A DNA stretch of 49,630 bases from the IMG/VR virus record IMGVR_UViG_3300037119_000968, positions 1 to 49,630 of that record, one strand, 5' to 3'. Of this stretch, positions 14,685-20,937 are shown in pieces. The stretch is from a virus. The number at the start of each line of letters is the position of its first letter. Within the stretch, counting starts at the first letter, position 1. Below the pieces are notes generated by a model, which was not told the origin of the DNA, did no database searches, and worked only from the letters and a program-made list of their open reading frames with translations. Position numbers and translations under genes: made by a program.

Positions 14685-15139
14685 GCAGGCCAACGGTCGA
14701 CCACATCGAGCGTCCTAACCCGCCGTGGCGGACCGAGCGCACGACCGAGTGCGGCCTGGACGACACACACAAGATGGTCAGTCGAGCCGAGTTCTACGAA
14801 CGGGTGAAGGACCAAGGCCAACAGCGGGCCGCTATGTCGGTCTGCATGACCTGTTGGCATACAGCCATCCGCTACGGCGGCTGGGGTCGGGACCACGCAT
14901 CCACCAAGGCTCAGTTTCTCAACCTCTGGGGCCACGACCCCGCCGACGTGATCGGTCGTGATCTTCACGGCAAGCGACGGGACCTGCTCAATCGGGAGCT
15001 TCACGTCGTCGGGCTGCTCATCGAGGCGCACAGGGACGAGTTCGACCAGGCTATGGCTGGGGCTGCCGACGCTCTGACCCTAGATGAACTGAGGGCCAAG
15101 CGGTCGTGGGCACAGGCGCAAGCCAAGGGGCGACGGTGA
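14681..15139 (+). CDS. 152-aa conserved protein with CxxC motif, copy A
   Basis: GTG at 14681 overlaps the previous stop. The protein has an N-terminal 'VDHIERPNPPWRTE' segment, 'SRAEFYERVKDQGQQRAAMS', a CMTCWHTA motif and a long helical C-terminus (LHVVGLLIEAHRDEFDQAMA). A paralog of the same length lies on the opposite strand at 19618-20076, with matching N-terminus and CMTCWHTAxRY. The CxxC-WH pattern could bind metal. The function is unknown; its place in the lysis operon may be accidental. Confidence 0.78.
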   Translation: MSRPTVDHIERPNPPWRTERTTECGLDDTHKMVSRAEFYERVKDQGQQRAAMSVCMTCWHTAIRYGGWGRDHASTKAQFLNLWGHDPADVIGRDLHGKRRDLLNRELHVVGLLIEAHRDEFDQAMAGAADALTLDELRAKRSWAQAQAKGRR

Positions 15140-15237
15140 GTCCGATGACCGATAGCGGCGTCCTGGGGGGCACCCTGAGAGACAGGGGCGCCCTGTGGAC
15201 TACGTTGCCGAGCCCTCCCGACCATCGCGACGCCTAA
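15136..15237 (+). CDS. Possible 33-aa ORF between paralog A and membrane protein
   Basis: GTG at 15136 makes a GTGA overlap with the preceding stop; the ORF ends in TAA at 15237, inside the next gene. It contains a possible ATG at 15145. The peptide (MTDSGVLGGTLRDRGALW and a Pro-rich end) has no recognisable feature. It may only couple translation to the gene at 15195. Confidence 0.3.
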   Translation: MSPMTDSGVLGGTLRDRGALWTTLPSPPDHRDA

Positions 15238-15731
15238 TCTGGTCCGGGCGGGTCCTGCTCGCCATCTGTGCCGCCAGCGGGCTACTACTGGTCGTGCAGC
15301 CGTCCGAACCCGCCACGCCCCCACCCACGACCGTGCCCCCGACGACGCTGCCATTGACCCTGCGACTCCGGGCCTCTGGGCTGGGACCGGTGACCATCGG
15401 CATGACGTGGGCGCAGGCGTTGGCGGTGGGGATGGACGTGGCGCAGGACTTCCCCGGCTGTCAGATCGGGCGCTACGCCGAGGCTCTGGTCTACGTGCCC
15501 GATGGCACGGTGACGGTCATCATCGTCCAGGACCCCGGCGTACGCACCCTGCGGGGGGTCGGCGTCGGTTCGTCACGGTTCGAGGTCGGCGCCCTCTACG
15601 CTGGGGCGGTGGCGGACGGGGACAGACTGGTCGTGACAGAAGGTGGGAACGAGTTGGTGTTCGGGTTTCGGGACGACGTGGTGGTCTACATATGGGCGAG
15701 GATCAAGGGTGCTGAGGGCGTCGGGTGCTGA
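15195..15731 (+). CDS. Membrane-anchored secreted protein
   Basis: A 178-aa protein, GTG at 15195. A basic N-terminus (RPSRRLIWSGR) precedes a transmembrane segment at ~18-36 (VLLAICAASGLLLVV), a Pro/Thr-rich linker (TPPPTTVPPTTLP) and a beta-rich extracytoplasmic domain with 'GPVTIGMTWAQALAVGMDV' and two Cys that could form a disulfide. Actinobacterial secreted proteins carry the same 'iGmt..eAla.G' module. In a lysis cassette it might act on the cell envelope, for example as a spanin-like or inhibitor protein, but nothing proves this. Confidence 0.68.
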   Translation: MDYVAEPSRPSRRLIWSGRVLLAICAASGLLLVVQPSEPATPPPTTVPPTTLPLTLRLRASGLGPVTIGMTWAQALAVGMDVAQDFPGCQIGRYAEALVYVPDGTVTVIIVQDPGVRTLRGVGVGSSRFEVGALYAGAVADGDRLVVTEGGNELVFGFRDDVVVYIWARIKGAEGVGC

Positions 15732-15985
15732 GCGTCCTGCAAATGGTGTTCCTGCTGTCGGGCATCGTCGCCCTCGGGCTGATGGCCTTCGCCTACCGCT
15801 GGCGCCCTCGGGTGACTCGGAACGGGTTCATCTTCGTCATGGCGTCGGCCATGGCCATCCGTGGGATCGTGGACGCACGCCCGGACCTGTTCGCGGCGGG
15901 CTTCGCCGGGCTCGGGCTAGTGCCGGTAGTCATGGGGACGATCGACAAGGCGAAGGACTCGGCTACCCGGAACGGTGGCACGTGA
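15725..15985 (+). CDS. Small membrane protein, holin candidate
   Basis: An 86-aa protein, GTG at 15725, overlapping the preceding gene by 7 bp. Two to three hydrophobic segments are visible: ~4-22 (VLQMVFLLSGIVALGLMAF), ~34-47 (GFIFVMASAMAIRGI) and ~57-72 (AAGFAGLGLVPVVMG), with a charged C-terminus (DKAKDSATRNGG). The size and topology fit a class I/II holin. Three other small membrane proteins in this cassette are rival candidates. Confidence 0.65.
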   Translation: MLSVLQMVFLLSGIVALGLMAFAYRWRPRVTRNGFIFVMASAMAIRGIVDARPDLFAAGFAGLGLVPVVMGTIDKAKDSATRNGGT

Positions 15986-16074
15986 CCATGCGCCGTGCCC
16001 GTGTCCTTGTGACCACCTACATCGTCGGCTCGTCGGCCGTGGTCATGGCCCTTCATCGACTGTTCGGAGGCTGA
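15982..16074 (+). CDS. 30-aa single-helix membrane peptide
   Basis: GTG at 15982 overlaps the previous TGA; the stop at 16072-16074 is one base before the next GTG. A basic start (MRRAR) is followed by a hydrophobic helix (VLVTTYIVGSSAVVMAL) and HRLFGG. Such peptides occur in lysis cassettes as holin partners. It rests on gene packing and the hydrophobic helix. Confidence 0.55.
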   Translation: MTMRRARVLVTTYIVGSSAVVMALHRLFGG

Positions 16075-16075
16075 C

Positions 16076-16477
16076 GTGGCCGAACCCCGTCCCCGGTGGC
16101 TGTACCTGATCGTCGCCGGGTACCTCGTGCTCGCCCTTGGCATGAGTGCCGCCCTGTTCCGTTCGGCGCAACAGGGGCGCAAGGTACAGTCGCAGGCCGA
16201 CCGTATCGAGTCGCTGGTCGAACAGGATTGCACCCGCCGGCAGGAGGCACGAGTGGCGGTGCGGTCCATCGGGCTGACCCTGCGGACGCTGGTGACGTCG
16301 ACCTCGGGCAACAGTCTCGACCTGACCGCCGTGCCGGGGTACTTGTCGCTCGATCCTTCGGTGCGGGAGTTCTTCGCCACACTGTCGACGCCGAGTGGCC
16401 CGTCCGACTGGCAGGTATCGGCGCTGATGACGGTGGACGATGCTCTCGGTAAGCTCCCCGAGTTGACGTGTCCGTGA
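16076..16477 (+). CDS. Membrane-anchored helical protein in lysis cassette
   Basis: A 133-aa protein, GTG at 16076. A single N-terminal membrane helix (~8-27, WLYLIVAGYLVLALGMSAAL) is followed by a coiled-coil-like stretch (QQGRKVQSQADRIESLVEQD) and a soluble domain with two Cys (C52 and near the C-terminal ELTCP). This N-in topology is like that of i-spanins, but actinophages often lack spanins because many hosts have no typical outer membrane. The role is uncertain. Confidence 0.65.
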   Translation: MAEPRPRWLYLIVAGYLVLALGMSAALFRSAQQGRKVQSQADRIESLVEQDCTRRQEARVAVRSIGLTLRTLVTSTSGNSLDLTAVPGYLSLDPSVREFFATLSTPSGPSDWQVSALMTVDDALGKLPELTCP

Positions 16478-16908
16478 GCGACGATCTGACCCCCGCTCCC
16501 GACCCCACCGAGCTGACGTTCAGGCTGGTCGACCGGGAGACGGCCCATCTCGTGGAGTCGATCAGGCACCTGAAGGAACTGGTCGATCTTCAGTTCGCTC
16601 TCACCGAGCGCCAGCGGGTCGAGTCCAAGGTCGACATCGAGAAGGCGCTCGCCGTGGCACTGGCGTCCCGTGAGTCAGCCACCGGCGTACTCGCCACCAC
16701 CACGTCGACCTCGATCGAGGAGATCCGCAAGGACATCGCCGGACTGAGGGAGCGGGCCAAGCAGGACGAGGGGGGCCAGGTGCAGCGGGCGCGGGGTCAG
16801 GCATCGGTCGGCCTCATCGCCGCTCTCGTCTTCGGTGCCCTCGGTATCCTTGTCGCCTTCCTCGGTCTGGTGGCGACCGTCGTTACCATCTTCCTGTCGA
16901 CCCGTTGA
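16474..16908 (+). CDS. Coiled-coil protein with C-terminal transmembrane anchor, possible holin partner
   Basis: A 144-aa protein; GTG at 16474 chosen for the GTGA overlap (GTG at 16468 is an alternative). A long coiled coil covers ~20-105 (ESIRHLKELVDLQFALTERQ ... EEIRKDIAGLRERAKQDEGG) and ends in a hydrophobic segment ~112-140 (LIAALVFGALGILVAFLGLV) long enough for a hairpin or one long helix. Proteins with this layout sit in lysis cassettes of many actinobacterial phages and are usually left as 'membrane protein'. Confidence 0.7.
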   Translation: MSDDLTPAPDPTELTFRLVDRETAHLVESIRHLKELVDLQFALTERQRVESKVDIEKALAVALASRESATGVLATTTSTSIEEIRKDIAGLRERAKQDEGGQVQRARGQASVGLIAALVFGALGILVAFLGLVATVVTIFLSTR

Positions 16909-16918
16909 AAGGACCGCC

Positions 16919-17086
16919 GTGAACCTCGGCCGCTACAGCAAGTTCATCGTCGCCTCAGTCGGCGCCCTCGTGCTCATCCTCACCCGTCACTTCGGTGTCG
17001 AGAGTGACATCGTGTTCGACGTGGTCGCGGTGGCGACGGCGCTCGGCGTCTATCAGGTCCCGAACAAGCCGATGCCGCCTGCCTGA
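16919..17086 (+). CDS. Holin-like small membrane protein
   Basis: A 55-aa protein with GTG at 16919 after a GAAAGGA Shine-Dalgarno (16907-16913). 'MNLGRYSKFIVASVGALVLI' then LTRHFGVESDIVFDVVAVAT and ALGVYQVPNKP follow a pattern (helix - short loop - helix - GVYxVPN) that I recognise from holin-like proteins of actinophages and prophages. Two membrane helices (~8-24 and ~33-48). It is the last gene of the plus-strand cassette and ends 2 bp from the convergent operon, leaving no room for a terminator. Confidence 0.78.
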   Translation: MNLGRYSKFIVASVGALVLILTRHFGVESDIVFDVVAVATALGVYQVPNKPMPPA

Positions 17087-17088
17087 CC

Positions 17089-17316
17089 TCACCAGTCGTG
17101 GAGGCACAGGGGACAGAAGGTCACCAGTTCTACCCGCCGCCTAACCAGAACAGCGGGGTGAATCTCGGTACCGAGTACAGCGAACTCTCGCTCTAGGTCC
17201 GCCGCCGTCTCGTACACGTGCCCACATTCCATGCAGACACGGAACGTCCGACGTGTCCTCGGTTCGTGCGCCCTGTGCCACGAGCACCAGACGGGCAGGA
17301 GTGCGAGGTCACCCAT
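17089..17316 (-). CDS. Small zinc-finger-like protein (75 aa)
   Basis: The last gene of the 13-gene minus operon; overlaps its upstream neighbour by 8 bp. ATG at 17316. Two CxxC pairs (VCMECGHVYE at ~27-36 and FCPLCLHDW at the end) could form one zinc ribbon, with a helix between them (TAADLEREFAVLG). Possibly a nucleic-acid or protein adaptor; the exact role is unknown. Confidence 0.7.
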   Translation of the reverse strand: MGDLALLPVWCSWHRAHEPRTRRTFRVCMECGHVYETAADLEREFAVLGTEIHPAVLVRRRVELVTFCPLCLHDW

Positions 17317-17572
17317 CGTCGTCCCGCCACACGCCCGGTTCGGACTCGTCCTCGGACCCGTAGAGCCGGTAGATGCTGAATCGGGTGGTCATATAGGTGT
17401 GTGAGGCGCACAGTAGGCAGACGAGGTAGACCCGGCCCTTGTCGATGTCTGGCTGGCGCACCCTGACCCGGCCGTACTCGTCCAGCAGTTGAGTCTCGAA
17501 CACCATTGATACGGGTTGCCACTGGTGGTCGCACGTCTGCCGATCCGACCCACGGGGGTCCGGGTTACCCAT
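17309..17572 (-). CDS. Small Cys-containing protein (87 aa)
   Basis: ATG at 17572, overlapping upstream and downstream genes by 8 bp each. The product has DRQTCDHQWQPVSMVFETQL, then 'YLVCLLCASHTY', giving C-x-H plus CxxC, a possible zinc site, and a polar C-terminus. The N-terminus resembles short Zn-ribbon proteins found near phage early genes. No definite family. Confidence 0.65.
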   Translation of the reverse strand: MGNPDPRGSDRQTCDHQWQPVSMVFETQLLDEYGRVRVRQPDIDKGRVYLVCLLCASHTYMTTRFSIYRLYGSEDESEPGVWRDDDG

Positions 17573-17729
17573 CGAACGCCGGTCCCAACAGTGCCAGCAG
17601 GTACACCAGAACGACGGGCGCCAACGTGTTCCGGTGCCCACGGGGGCACAGTGACTCGCTCATGGGCTCCGCGTGGCGCAGGTCCGCCAGCAGCCAGCAC
17701 GTAGGGCACGGGACGACTGGCAGGGTCAT
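17565..17729 (-). CDS. 54-aa protein sharing its start with the ASCH gene
   Basis: ATG at 17729 overlaps the ASCH stop (ATGA). The first ten residues, MTLPVVPCPT, are identical to those of the upstream ASCH gene at 18313, and the DNA around both start codons is nearly the same (17704-17729 against 18289-18313). The rest differs: a CxxC-like set (VPCPTCWLLADL, ESLCPRGHRN) and a hydrophobic C-terminus (LAPVVLVYLLALLGPAF). This looks like a gene whose 5' end was duplicated when the ASCH gene inserted or duplicated here. Confidence 0.65.
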   Translation of the reverse strand: MTLPVVPCPTCWLLADLRHAEPMSESLCPRGHRNTLAPVVLVYLLALLGPAFDG

Positions 17730-18313
17730 GGCGTCCACTTCCGGGTGAGTCCCTGCCCGCCCTTGAACGGCACCGGCGGGTCGACGGGCGTGATGTCGGC
17801 CAGGAGCCAGGCGAATCGGTCGGGGGTGAAGTCGCCGTAGGGGATCTGGTCCGTCACGTCGTGAGGCTCTCGCTTGCGCCACGCCAATGGGGCCGACCCC
17901 CAGACAAAGGCCCATGACCGCAGCCGTCTGTCCGTCCCGATGGTGATGTGATCCCGCTGGGGATCGGCGCCCCACTCCACGATCGGCACCACGTCGACCA
18001 GCGTGCAGGTGGCGACGATGGCACCGAGGGGTAGGTCCCCGGGCAGCCATCTCTTCTTGCCGGCCGAATCCTTGTAGCCGAGGAAGGGAGTGCGAAGCCC
18101 ACGTGAGGCGATGACGTGGCCGATCGGGTCCGTCCCCACGGCTCGCCGTGAATCCATGGTCCAGCCCGCCCCGGCGTGGATCGCCAGCGGTCCGCGGTAC
18201 TTGGTCGACCACGACCTCGTCTCGATCGTCTTGACGCCCAGGGCGATGAGCGAGGCCCACGGCTGGTGGAGGGTGAGTACGGGGGTCGGGCACGGGACGA
18301 CGGGGAGGGTCAT
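17726..18313 (-). CDS. ASCH-domain protein, copy 2
   Basis: A 195-aa protein, ATG at 18313. It keeps the ASCH core of copy 1 exactly over 'VLTLHQPWASLIALGVKTIE' and TRSWSTKYRGPLAIHA, and the C-terminus DFTPDRFAWLLADITP then FKGGQGLTRKW, but lacks the N-terminal Cys cluster and has a different middle (WTMDSRRAVGTDPIGHVIAS...). ASCH domains belong to the PUA-like fold and usually bind RNA or modified bases. It sits inside a coupled operon of small Cys-rich proteins and probably acts early in infection. Confidence 0.85.
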   Translation of the reverse strand: MTLPVVPCPTPVLTLHQPWASLIALGVKTIETRSWSTKYRGPLAIHAGAGWTMDSRRAVGTDPIGHVIASRGLRTPFLGYKDSAGKKRWLPGDLPLGAIVATCTLVDVVPIVEWGADPQRDHITIGTDRRLRSWAFVWGSAPLAWRKREPHDVTDQIPYGDFTPDRFAWLLADITPVDPPVPFKGGQGLTRKWTP

Positions 18314-18570
18314 GGGGTGATGCACCGGTAGTGGACGGGACCTGACCGCCCGTGGTGTTCCCCCTCGCCTGGTGCCACGTGCCATCCGCACTCGTAACAC
18401 CCCTCGTGGCACTGGTCGTGGTGGTCGGCGGCAGCGAGGGACAGCGCCCCGACGAGCACGCCAGTCTCACCGTCGAATCTCCGCTGCCACTCCGGGTCGC
18501 AGTAGGAACACCGGAGTACCAGATCAGGACCGTCGACCTCCACGGCCAGAAGGTGAGCGCCGATCTTCAT
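18310..18570 (-). CDS. Cys/His-rich hypothetical protein (86 aa)
   Basis: ATG at 18570; both ends overlap neighbours in ATGA fashion. An N-terminal 'MKIGAHLLAVEVDGPDLVLR' strand pair leads to CSYCDPEWQRRF (CxxC), then HHDQCHEGCYECGWHV and a final HYRC. There are enough ligands for one or two zinc ions. The pattern looks like a small treble-clef or ribbon protein, probably binding nucleic acid or protein. No named family was recognised. Confidence 0.68.
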   Translation of the reverse strand: MKIGAHLLAVEVDGPDLVLRCSYCDPEWQRRFDGETGVLVGALSLAAADHHDQCHEGCYECGWHVAPGEGEHHGRSGPVHYRCITP

Positions 18571-18872
18571 GGGTCGACCATTTCCTCGACGTGAGTCTCC
18601 ATGTGCGCCACGCACTCCCGCTCGATGGCGTCGAAGTGCCGCCGAGCCATCTCGGTGACCGCCCCGTTGATCCTTTCCTGAATCGTGTCTCGGACCATCG
18701 GGGGGAGTGCCGGGAGTGCCCCACGACGAAGATGATGGGGTACATCGGTCAGCATGGTCGGCATAGGCGGCTCGTCCATGTACCAGTCACAGAAGGGACA
18801 GAGCAGTCGGGAACCACCGGGGGTGCCGGGAGTGGTCATGCCCGGATGGTCGGGGCGGATGGGGCCGCTCAC
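18567..18872 (-). CDS. Hypothetical protein with CxxC and helical C-terminus (101 aa)
   Basis: GTG at 18872 overlaps the upstream TGA (ATG at 18839 is an internal alternative). After a disordered N-terminus it has LLCPFCDWYMD, a Pro-rich linker, and a long helix (VRDTIQERINGAVTEMARRH). A single CxxC could pair with a later Cys/His. It lies in the coupled early operon; the function is unknown. Confidence 0.65.
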   Translation of the reverse strand: MSGPIRPDHPGMTTPGTPGGSRLLCPFCDWYMDEPPMPTMLTDVPHHLRRGALPALPPMVRDTIQERINGAVTEMARRHFDAIERECVAHMETHVEEMVDP

Positions 18873-19069
18873 GTCGGTATCGGCGCACGGTTGACGCCTG
18901 TCATCACGTACTCCATCGACGGCAGGCGGGACTCGTGACCGACGATGAAGATGATGTCACCCGTGCCATCGTCACAAGGGCGCACATTGGTTGGGTGTAG
19001 GTCGTGTTCGATGAGGTACTGATCCTCGGCGTCGGGGTCCTGCCAGGAACGGTGGGCGGTGGTGGTCAC
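18869..19069 (-). CDS. Small hypothetical protein (66 aa)
   Basis: GTG at 19069 overlaps the preceding TGA, and the end overlaps the next GTG. The product (SWQDPDAEDQYLIEHDLHPT... DIIFIVGHESRLPSMEYVMT) is acidic and shows no domain. Its middle 'NVRPCDDGTGDIIFIVGHES' may form a beta hairpin. Supported by operon packing only. Confidence 0.6.
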   Translation of the reverse strand: MTTTAHRSWQDPDAEDQYLIEHDLHPTNVRPCDDGTGDIIFIVGHESRLPSMEYVMTGVNRAPIPT

Positions 19070-19317
19070 GAGTCGTCTCCGGTGTAGGCGGGCGGGATGG
19101 CGTGGATCATCGGCAGCCCTTCGGCGTCGTACCCGCAGGCGTCCCGTTGGGCGCCGCAGACGGGGCACGGGGGACCGAAGATCTCCAACGGGTCCTCGGG
19201 TGATGGGTCATACGCCGTCTCGTCCCACCGTGGGTCGGGTCGGTCGCCGTAGACGTGCTCCCAGAACTCGTCGTCGGTCATCACGGCCCGCTTCTCATAT
19301 TCCGGGCACAGGCTCAC
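19066..19317 (-). CDS. Acidic protein with zinc-finger-like CxxC (83 aa)
   Basis: GTG at 19317 in a GTGA overlap. An acidic N-terminus (MTDDEFWEHVYGDRPDPRWD) and 'GPPCPVCGAQRDACGYDAEG' with three Cys, then IHAIPPAYTGDD. The CPVCGA motif is typical of short zinc ribbons. It belongs to the 13-gene early operon; the role is unknown. Confidence 0.65.
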   Translation of the reverse strand: MSLCPEYEKRAVMTDDEFWEHVYGDRPDPRWDETAYDPSPEDPLEIFGPPCPVCGAQRDACGYDAEGLPMIHAIPPAYTGDDS

Positions 19318-19628
19318 GTTTCCCCCTCTGGGCTATCCGAAGTCGTCTGAGCGTCCAACACGCCGAATTTTCGTACTAGCGAAGCTATGGCGGCCTTCCT
19401 GAGTGGGCGCACGGCACGCTCGCCCTCTGAGTCGAAGGACCAGACCGTGCCCCCGCGACGGTCCCTCGGCACCATGCCGATAGCGTCGGGCGCAAGGCAC
19501 ACCAGTTTCGTGTCGTCGCCCTTGCCGAAGTGGACCTGATGCACGTCGAAGGCACGGGGGCTGGTGAAGATCACCCCGCACGCCGGGCACTGGCACTCGT
19601 TACCGATGGGCGAGAGGTCAGCGGGCAC
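19314..19628 (-). CDS. C2H2 zinc-finger phage protein
   Basis: A 104-aa protein; GTG at 19628 gives a 104-residue form starting VPADLSPIG, overlapping the upstream gene by 11 bp. 'ECQCPACGVIFTSPRAFDVH' then QVHFG has the CxxC-x12-HxxxH layout of a C2H2 finger, followed by 'KLVCLAPDAIGMV' and a segment ending in VWSFDSEGE. This matches a family I know from actinophages in which a single finger precedes a 'CL.P...GM...GvW' motif. Probably DNA- or RNA-binding; the target is unknown. Confidence 0.75.
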   Translation of the reverse strand: MPADLSPIGNECQCPACGVIFTSPRAFDVHQVHFGKGDDTKLVCLAPDAIGMVPRDRRGGTVWSFDSEGERAVRPLRKAAIASLVRKFGVLDAQTTSDSPEGET

Positions 19629-20076
19629 GACGGTTGACCTTGGCACGCTTGGCCCGCAGGTCATCGAGAGTCGCTGCGTCGGCCAGGCCTGCCATCGCCT
19701 CATCGAACTCGTTACGGTGTGCCTCGATGAGTAGCCCAATCACCCGTAGTTCGCTGTTGAGGCGTTCCCGGCGCTCGCCGTAAACGATGTCCCGTCCGAT
19801 GACCTCGGCAGGGTCCCTTTCCCACAGGTCGAGGAAGGCGGCGACCTGTTCGTCATGGGTCTGCTTGACCTTCCACCCTGTGTACCGCTGGGCTGTGTGC
19901 CAACAGGTCATGCAAATACCCATCGCCGCCCGCTGTTGCCCCAGGTCCGTTACCCGCCGGTAAAACTCGGCACGACTGATCATCAACTCGGGCTCGTCCC
20001 GCCCGCACTCAGACCGACGGTCACCGATCCGCCACGGTGGGTTTGGCCGTTCGACGTGGTCGACCCTTTCCTTCAC
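19618..20076 (-). CDS. 152-aa conserved protein with CxxC motif, copy B
   Basis: GTG at 20076 overlaps the previous TGA. It is the paralog of 14681-15139: it shares RVDHVERPNPPWR, SRAEFYRRVTDLGQQRAAMG, CMTCWHTAQRY and the helical C-terminus VIGLLIEAHRNEFDEAMAGL. Copy B is in the early operon while copy A is in the late lysis operon, so the phage may express versions of it at both times. The function is unknown. Confidence 0.78.
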   Translation of the reverse strand: MKERVDHVERPNPPWRIGDRRSECGRDEPELMISRAEFYRRVTDLGQQRAAMGICMTCWHTAQRYTGWKVKQTHDEQVAAFLDLWERDPAEVIGRDIVYGERRERLNSELRVIGLLIEAHRNEFDEAMAGLADAATLDDLRAKRAKVNRRAR

Positions 20077-20315
20077 CGGTAATCCCCAGACGCACGGCGA
20101 GCGACGGTGACTCTCACTGGTGGCCTGTCACTCACCATTAGAGATACACCCGAGTGGCGCCGTTCGTGACGAGTCATGTACCGGCAGTGGACTATCTCGG
20201 AACGCAGCCGGACGGCCAGATCGTCCACGGGCGGTGGCCGAGGGACGGTATCGCTCGGGGTGGGAAGCGGGGCGATGTTCGGTCGCCGCTGTCCGGTCTT
20301 CCGGCGCCACCTCAT
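20073..20315 (-). CDS. Basic Pro-rich hypothetical protein (80 aa)
   Basis: ATG at 20315, ATGA overlap at both ends. A basic N-terminus (RWRRKTGQRRPN), a Pro-rich linker and a basic C-terminal half (HCRYMTRHERRHSGVSLMVS). The 'HERRHSG' resembles half of a zinc finger but the Cys pair is missing. No family was recognised. Confidence 0.58.
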   Translation of the reverse strand: MRWRRKTGQRRPNIAPLPTPSDTVPRPPPVDDLAVRLRSEIVHCRYMTRHERRHSGVSLMVSDRPPVRVTVARRASGDYR

Positions 20316-20509
20316 CGTGGCCCCCTCTCGGCTTCGAACCGGGCGACCCACAAGCGGGAGAACACCTTGCCTGGCAACGTGTCGACCCGCCAGCCCCAGG
20401 CGTTGCAGTCGTAGGAGACCATGACGCCGGTGGCGTGCTTCCAAGCGGCCTTACCGAACTTGGCCCACTGGCCGGAGGCTTCCATGTCCTTGTCTGTGCG
20501 GGTTGTCAT
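20312..20509 (-). CDS. Small hypothetical protein (65 aa)
   Basis: ATG at 20509 overlaps the previous stop. It is rich in Trp and Lys (ASGQWAKFGKAAWKHATGVM, then WGWRVDTLPGKVFSRLWVAR), consistent with a compact alpha/beta fold. No motif; supported by coupling. Confidence 0.6.
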   Translation of the reverse strand: MTTRTDKDMEASGQWAKFGKAAWKHATGVMVSYDCNAWGWRVDTLPGKVFSRLWVARFEAERGPR

Positions 20510-20889
20510 ACCCGTACCTCCTGTCCGAGAAGGTGGTCGGCCCCGTCGAGGATGTCCCACAGCACGACCATGGCGTTGTTGGCGTAGCCGTTGATCGGTG
20601 CAGCGTGCGCCTCCAGCCAATCGAGCCTGTCGCCGTGACCCTGTGCCACCAGTTCGGCCCGGTGCGATGCCCGCTTCTCGTCACGAGCCGCCAGCCATGC
20701 GGTGCGGTTGGCCTCTCGCTCGACCGCACCCACCGCCCATCCGGTGGCCTTGGCTGCGCATCGCCGGCCGAGGGCGCCTTCCGTCCCGTCCGGGTAGCGA
20801 ACCGAGAACACCCGGCCAAGCTCCCGGCCGCAAGCGTCACACTGTCCCTGCTCGCTCGTGATCCCCGTCAGCGTTGCCGTGTTCGTCAT
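20506..20889 (-). CDS. Cys-containing conserved phage protein, first gene of the 13-gene operon
   Basis: A 127-aa protein, ATG at 20889 immediately downstream of a clear promoter. 'CDACGRELGRVFSVRYPDGT' then LGRRCAAKATGW is a recurrent motif of phage and plasmid proteins with a CxxC and a later Cys that probably hold one metal ion. The C-terminus is helical (VEREANRTAWLAARDEKRAS). As the operon leader it may be among the earliest proteins made. The function is not known. Confidence 0.75.
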   Translation of the reverse strand: MTNTATLTGITSEQGQCDACGRELGRVFSVRYPDGTEGALGRRCAAKATGWAVGAVEREANRTAWLAARDEKRASHRAELVAQGHGDRLDWLEAHAAPINGYANNAMVVLWDILDGADHLLGQEVRV

Positions 20890-20925
20890 GTCCCCAATAC
20901 TGACAGGCGCAGCGCCACTAGTCAA
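20890..20925 (-). promoter_or_regulatory. Promoter TTGACT-17-CAGTAT-7-ATG driving the 13-gene operon
   Basis: Minus strand: TTGACT (20925-20920), 17-nt spacer, CAGTAT (20902-20897), TGGGGAC, ATG at 20889. It is the sister of 12741-12776: the block CTGTCAGT(A/G)TTGGGGA and the TGAC-N16-GTCA dyad are shared. The spacer here also contains a perfect GGCGC-A-GCGCC palindrome (20906-20916). Spacing implies a leaderless mRNA. Confidence 0.72.
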
Positions 20926-20937
20926 GACGAAAGACGA

